Positions 6,672 through 9,761 of a DNA stretch of 9,761 nt are shown piece by piece. Each line of letters begins with the position of its first letter. Position 1 is the stretch's first letter. Source of the DNA: an uncultured Clostridia bacterium (lineage in GTDB: Bacteria; Bacillota; Clostridia; TANB77; CAG-508); the NCBI GenBank assembly GCA_947629995.1, contig CANRFX010000041.1:1-9761 (forward strand), written 5' to 3'. The notes under the pieces were generated by a model. That model did no database searches and was not told the DNA's origin. It saw only the letters and a program-made list of their open reading frames with translations. The position numbers were made by a program, and so were the translations under genes.

Positions 6672-7841
6672 TTATTCACCTCCCATCAAATTATCTGCTA
6701 ATTCTTCTAACTCATGTATTGTATCATCTTTTACTGTTGATTTAATAGTAACAGTTTTTTCTATTATTGTAATGTCTTTCATTCCATCTAATATGTTTCT
6801 CATAGTCTTTTCAGCAGATGGTGCCCAAGAACCATTTTGAATTATTGCTATTTTCCTATTTTGATAGTTTCTTTCTTTTAAATGATTTAAAAATTGTTCC
6901 ATTGGTACAAATACACCTGCATTATAGCTTGATGCAGCTAAAACAAGTTTAGAATAACGGAATGCATCTTCAATTGCTTCATGCATATCTTCCTTAGTTA
7001 GGTCTGTTAAAACTACTTTTTTTGCACCTTTTTTTTCTAAAATTTCTTTTAAGTTTTCTGCAGCCTTTAATGTATTTCCATAGATTGATGCTACAGCAAT
7101 AAATATGCCATCTTCTTCTGGAATATAACTGCTCCAAGTATTATATCTTTCTATATAATGGGCTAAATTTTCTTTTAGAATTGGACCATGTAAAGGACAA
7201 ATTACTTTAATATCTAAAGTCTGTGCTTTTTTTAATAATGCTTGCACTTGGCTACCGTATTTTCCTACAATTCCAAAATAATATCTGCGTGCTTCACAAT
7301 CCCAATCTTCCTCTGTGTCCAAAGTTCCAAATTTTCCAAATCCATCTGCTGTAAATAAAATTTTGTCTTTTTTATCATAAGTTACCATTACTTCTGGCCA
7401 ATGTACCATTGGTGCCATAAAAAATTGTAATGTATGCAAGCCAAAGTTTAATTCTTCTCCCTCTTTTACAACTATTTTTTTATTGCTTAAATCAATATCA
7501 AAAAAGTTTGGTAACATATTAAATGTAGTCATATTTCCAATTAATTTCATGTCTGGGTATTTATCTACTAATAATCCTATGTTATATGCATGGTCTGGCT
7601 CTAAGTGAGAAATAACTAAGTAATCTACTTTTTCTCCATTTAATGCTTTTTCTAAGTTTTCAAGCCATATGTTAGTTACTTTTTTATCGCAAGTATCTAA
7701 TACTACATTTTTTTCATCTTTTATTAAATAAGAGTTGTAAGCCATTCCATTTGGTACTTCATATTGTCCTTCAAATAATCTAATATCTCTGTCATCTGCT
7801 CCTATGTAAATAACTGAGTCTGTTATATTAATATCTTTCAT
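6672..7841 (-). CDS. fprA: A-type flavodiiron protein (O2/NO reductase)
   Basis: Soluble enzyme that reduces O2 to water, or NO to N2O, protecting anaerobes. The 389 residues fit the family. The N-terminal metallo-beta-lactamase-like domain (1 to about 240) carries all diiron ligands: His79-x-Glu81-x-Asp83-His84 (SHLEPDHAYN), His147 (VHWPE), Asp166 (TADGFG) and His218 (CPLHGP). The C-terminal flavodoxin domain (about 245-389) has the FMN loop SIYGNT (252-257). No extra NADH-oxidase domain is fused, so it needs an external donor, and rubredoxin follows in the same operon. The start at 7841 has AGGAGG 6 nt upstream and a promoter at 7868-7895. The choice between O2 and NO as true substrate cannot be made from sequence. 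It is divergent from the por operon. Confidence 0.95.
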   Translation of the reverse strand: MKDINITDSVIYIGADDRDIRLFEGQYEVPNGMAYNSYLIKDEKNVVLDTCDKKVTNIWLENLEKALNGEKVDYLVISHLEPDHAYNIGLLVDKYPDMKLIGNMTTFNMLPNFFDIDLSNKKIVVKEGEELNFGLHTLQFFMAPMVHWPEVMVTYDKKDKILFTADGFGKFGTLDTEEDWDCEARRYYFGIVGKYGSQVQALLKKAQTLDIKVICPLHGPILKENLAHYIERYNTWSSYIPEEDGIFIAVASIYGNTLKAAENLKEILEKKGAKKVVLTDLTKEDMHEAIEDAFRYSKLVLAASSYNAGVFVPMEQFLNHLKERNYQNRKIAIIQNGSWAPSAEKTMRNILDGMKDITIIEKTVTIKSTVKDDTIHELEELADNLMGGE

Positions 7842-7867
7842 TTTTAACCTCCTAAATTTATATATAT

Positions 7868-7895
7868 ATTATAACAAAAAATTATCTTTTGTAAA
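7868..7895 (-). promoter_or_regulatory. Promoter of the flavodiiron-rubredoxin operon
   Basis: On the minus strand TTTACA (7895-7890) and TATAAT (7873-7868) are 16 nt apart, followed by AGGAGG (7853-7848) and the ATG at 7841. The leader is only about 20 nt. Confidence 0.7.
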
Positions 7896-7974
7896 CAGAT
7901 ATTGCTTAAAAATTTAATTAACAATAGTATTACAACTTTTGTCAATTTTTTTAATTCAGATAAACGATTTTCTC

Positions 7975-8003
7975 TTGACACAAACCTAATTTAGTCATAT
8001 ACT
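7975..8003 (+). promoter_or_regulatory. Promoter of the por operon
   Basis: A perfect TTGACA (7975-7980) and TATACT (7998-8003) are spaced by 17 nt. Transcription would begin around 8010, and AGGAGG at 8025-8030 precedes the porC ATG. It lies back to back with the flavodiiron promoter, about 80 nt apart. Confidence 0.8.
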
Positions 8004-8040
8004 AAAACCATAAAATGTATAAAAAGGAGGAAGGTTAAAT

Positions 8041-8619
8041 ATGGACGACTTAATTGAAATTCGCTGGCATGGTAGAGGCGGTCAAGGTGCAAAAACAGCT
8101 TCTTTACTTTTAGCAGATGCTGCTTTTAATACTGGAAAATATATTCAAGGTTTCCCAGAATATGGACCTGAAAGAATGGGAGCACCAATTACTGCATACA
8201 ACAGAATTAGTAGTAACCCTATTACCATCCATAGTAATATTTATGAACCAGATTATGTAGTTGTTGTAGATGATACACTTTTAGAAACAGTTGACGTTAC
8301 ATCTGGTCTAAAAGAGACAGGAGCAATTGTAATTAATACTACAAAATCAAGTGATTATTTAAAAAGCGCTCTAAAAGGATATTCTGGTGATATCTATACA
8401 ATTGACGCAAGAAAAATATCTGAAGAAGCTTTAGGACGTTATTTTCCAAATACACCTATGCTTGCTGCCATTGTTAAAGTAAGTGGTATTATGACAGATG
8501 AGGCTCTATTAGAAGATATGAAAGGGTCTTTCAAGCATAAATTTGCCAAAAAACCTGAAGTAATAGAAGGAAATATGAAAGCCCTAGAATTAGCATTAAA
8601 GGAGGTTAGAAAAATATGA
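8041..8619 (+). CDS. porC: 2-oxoacid (pyruvate):ferredoxin oxidoreductase, gamma subunit
   Basis: Gamma subunit of the complex that oxidatively decarboxylates pyruvate or a related 2-oxoacid to acetyl-CoA, reducing ferredoxin. The 192 residues match the family. The N-terminal signature EIRWHGRGGQGAKTAS (residues 6-21) and GFPEYGPERMGAPITAYNRI are characteristic of this domain. It is the first gene of the operon, with AGGAGG about 10 nt before the ATG. Its stop overlaps the porD start (ATGA), indicating coupled translation. It uses an in-frame CGC (Arg8), showing that this codon is read normally. Pyruvate is the likeliest substrate, but the related 2-ketoisovalerate and 2-oxoglutarate enzymes share this subunit fold. 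Confidence 0.93.
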   Translation: MDDLIEIRWHGRGGQGAKTASLLLADAAFNTGKYIQGFPEYGPERMGAPITAYNRISSNPITIHSNIYEPDYVVVVDDTLLETVDVTSGLKETGAIVINTTKSSDYLKSALKGYSGDIYTIDARKISEEALGRYFPNTPMLAAIVKVSGIMTDEALLEDMKGSFKHKFAKKPEVIEGNMKALELALKEVRKI

Positions 8620-8909
8620 CAAATATAAATAATAAAACTCCTATGGAGAAACTAACTCCAGGTGGTGATATATATACTTCTGGAAATGCAAGAGATTTTA
8701 AAACTGGAGATTGGAGAAGTGTAAAACCAATTTACCTTTCTGAAAAATGTAAGCAATGTGGACTATGCTTTCCAGTTTGTCCAGATGATGCTATTCCAGT
8801 AAGTAAAGAAGGTTTAAGATCTGATTTTGATTATGATTATTGCAAAGGATGTGGCGTATGTGCAAAGGTATGTCCATTTAATGCAATTGAAATGAAGGAG
8901 GAGGGATAA
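8616..8909 (+). CDS. porD: 2-oxoacid (pyruvate):ferredoxin oxidoreductase, delta subunit (2x[4Fe-4S])
   Basis: A 97-residue ferredoxin-like subunit that relays electrons from the thiamine-diphosphate subunit to external ferredoxin. Two CxxCxxCxxxCP motifs are complete: Cys45/48/51/55 (CKQCGLCFPVCP) and Cys76/79/82/86 (CKGCGVCAKVCP), binding two [4Fe-4S] clusters. The N-terminal stretch TPGGDIYTSGNARDFKTGDW is the usual extension that packs on the complex. The start overlaps the porC stop by 4 nt, with AAAGGAGG inside the porC end. porA begins 3 nt after its stop. The gene is intact. Confidence 0.95.
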   Translation: MTNINNKTPMEKLTPGGDIYTSGNARDFKTGDWRSVKPIYLSEKCKQCGLCFPVCPDDAIPVSKEGLRSDFDYDYCKGCGVCAKVCPFNAIEMKEEG

Positions 8910-8912
8910 AAT

Positions 8913-9761
8913 ATGAGTATAAGAGAGAGATTAAGTGGTAATGAAGCAGCAGCAACTGCTATGAAACAAATTAATCCAGATGTTGTAGCAGCATTCCCTA
9001 TTACACCTTCAACAGAAATACCACAATATTTTTCAACTTTTGTAGCAAATGGTGTTGTTGATACAGAATTTGTTGCAGTAGAAAGTGAACATAGTGCTAT
9101 GTCTGCATGTATTGGTGCAGAAGCTGCTCGGAGCTAGAGCAATGACAGCTACATCTGCAAATGGATTATCTCTAATGTGGGAAATGATCTATATTGCATC
9201 TAGCTTAAGATTACCAATTGTTTTATCACTTGTTAACAGAGCTGTATCTGGACCTTTAAATATTCATTGTGATCATTCAGATGCAATGGGAGTTCGTGAT
9301 AGTGGATGGATTATGCTATTTTCAGAAACAAACCAAGAAGCATATGACAATACTTTAATGGCACATAGAATTGCTGAAAATAAAAATGTAATGCTTCCTT
9401 TAATGGTTTGTCAAGATGGATTTATTACTTCACACGCTATTGAAAATATTGAATTAGTAGAAGATGATAAAGTAAAAGAGTTTGTTGGCACATATAAACC
9501 TAAACACTATTTATTAAATAGAGATGAGCCAATAGCAGTTGGACCATTAGACTTACAAGCTTATCTATTTGAGCACAAAGCACAACAAGCAATTGCTATG
9601 AAAAATGCAAAACAAGTTATATTAGATGTATCTAAAGATTTCGAAAAAATGACTGGTAGAAAATATGGACTATTCGAAGAATATAAATTAGATGACGCAG
9701 AAGTTGCTATTGTTTGTATGAACTCAACTGCAGGAACTACAAAATTTGTTGTAGATAATTT
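8913..9761 (+). CDS. porA: 2-oxoacid (pyruvate):ferredoxin oxidoreductase, alpha subunit, with +1 frameshift; cut by window end
   Basis: Alpha subunit, which together with the thiamine-diphosphate beta subunit (expected just beyond the window) forms the catalytic core. The first 72 residues (SGNEAAATAMKQINPDVVAA, FPITPSTEIPQYF, VESEHSAMSACIGAEAA) are typical. The frame then meets CGG AGC TAG and stops at 9137. Skipping the C at 9129 reads GGA GCT AGA GCA ATG ACA, restoring AA-GARAMTATSANGLSLMWE, the family's conserved block, and the new frame stays open for 210 codons to the window end (MVCQDGFITSHAIENIE, GPLDLQAYLF). At least 282 residues are present of roughly 390 expected. A GGAGGAGG site lies in the end of porD. 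As part of a central catabolic operon it is unlikely to be a dead gene. Confidence 0.93.
9129..9131 (+). other. Putative +1 frameshift site of porA (GCT CGG A)
   Basis: The zero frame reads GAA GCT GCT CGG AGC TAG. Dropping C9129 reads GCT GCT GGA GCT AGA. The AAGAR context, with Gly after AA, is conserved in PorA, so the skipped base is fixed. This site has the same architecture as the two adhE sites: an NNN CGG N heptamer whose +1 codon is GGN, with a zero-frame stop close behind. Confidence 0.85.

Noticed and set aside
6467..6745. Plus-strand open frame opposite rubredoxin
   Set aside because: Begins inside the terminator after the XRE gene and is antisense to rubredoxin, a well-supported gene.
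7902..7924. Rex (redox repressor) operator between fprA and porC
   Set aside because: Only the TTAACAA half fits; the opposite half and the spacing do not match the 18-bp palindrome.
5004..9131. Homopolymer sequencing error at the three breaks
   Set aside because: None of the sites lies in a homopolymer run; the extra base is a C between A/T and GG each time. A motif-specific systematic error remains possible and is listed as a test.

Overview
The window is AT-rich DNA (about 30% G+C by eye) with strong AGGAGG ribosome binding sites, near-consensus sigma-A promoters and an anaerobic fermentative gene set: bifunctional AdhE, a flavodiiron protein with rubredoxin, and a four-subunit-type pyruvate:ferredoxin oxidoreductase operon. 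This points to an obligately anaerobic, Clostridia-like Firmicute, plausibly from a gut. I cannot name the species from sequence alone.

Layout. Bases 1-1290 look like mobile or decaying DNA: a run of five abutting inverted repeats (2-193), an internally deleted helix-turn-helix replication-type gene (minus), a terminator, an unrecognised membrane-anchored gene (minus) and a murA copy (minus) cut off at its catalytic loop. From 1714 the DNA is ordinary core genome: asnS (plus), a bidirectional terminator, adhE (minus) with its promoter, an inverted pair of palindromic repeats resembling a REPIN, a small XRE regulator (plus), rubredoxin plus flavodiiron protein (one minus operon), and the divergent operon porC-porD-porA (plus), which runs off the window end.

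Main observation. adhE is broken twice and porA once. Each break is a +1 shift, and each falls exactly where the upstream reading frame meets a CGG codon directly followed by the missing sense: ACT-C-GGA, GCA-C-GGT and GCT-C-GGA. Skipping the C restores a Gly codon and a full-length, motif-complete protein in every case. Reading both strands, I find no other in-frame CGG in about 2,600 codons of recognisable genes, whereas CGT, CGC and CGA are all used in frame. Since CGT/CGC/CGA are normally read by one inosine tRNA-Arg and CGG needs its own tRNA-Arg(CCG), the simplest exciting hypothesis is that CGG is unassigned or starved here and works as a +1 frameshift signal (NNN CGG N read as NNN, skip C, GGN). 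A systematic sequencing error is the main alternative.

How the genes work together. The Por enzyme makes acetyl-CoA and reduced ferredoxin from a 2-oxoacid, probably pyruvate. AdhE reduces acetyl-CoA to ethanol and regenerates NAD+. The flavodiiron protein, with rubredoxin as probable electron donor, removes O2 or NO that would damage both. The two genes with CGG shifts therefore sit on either side of the acetyl-CoA node.
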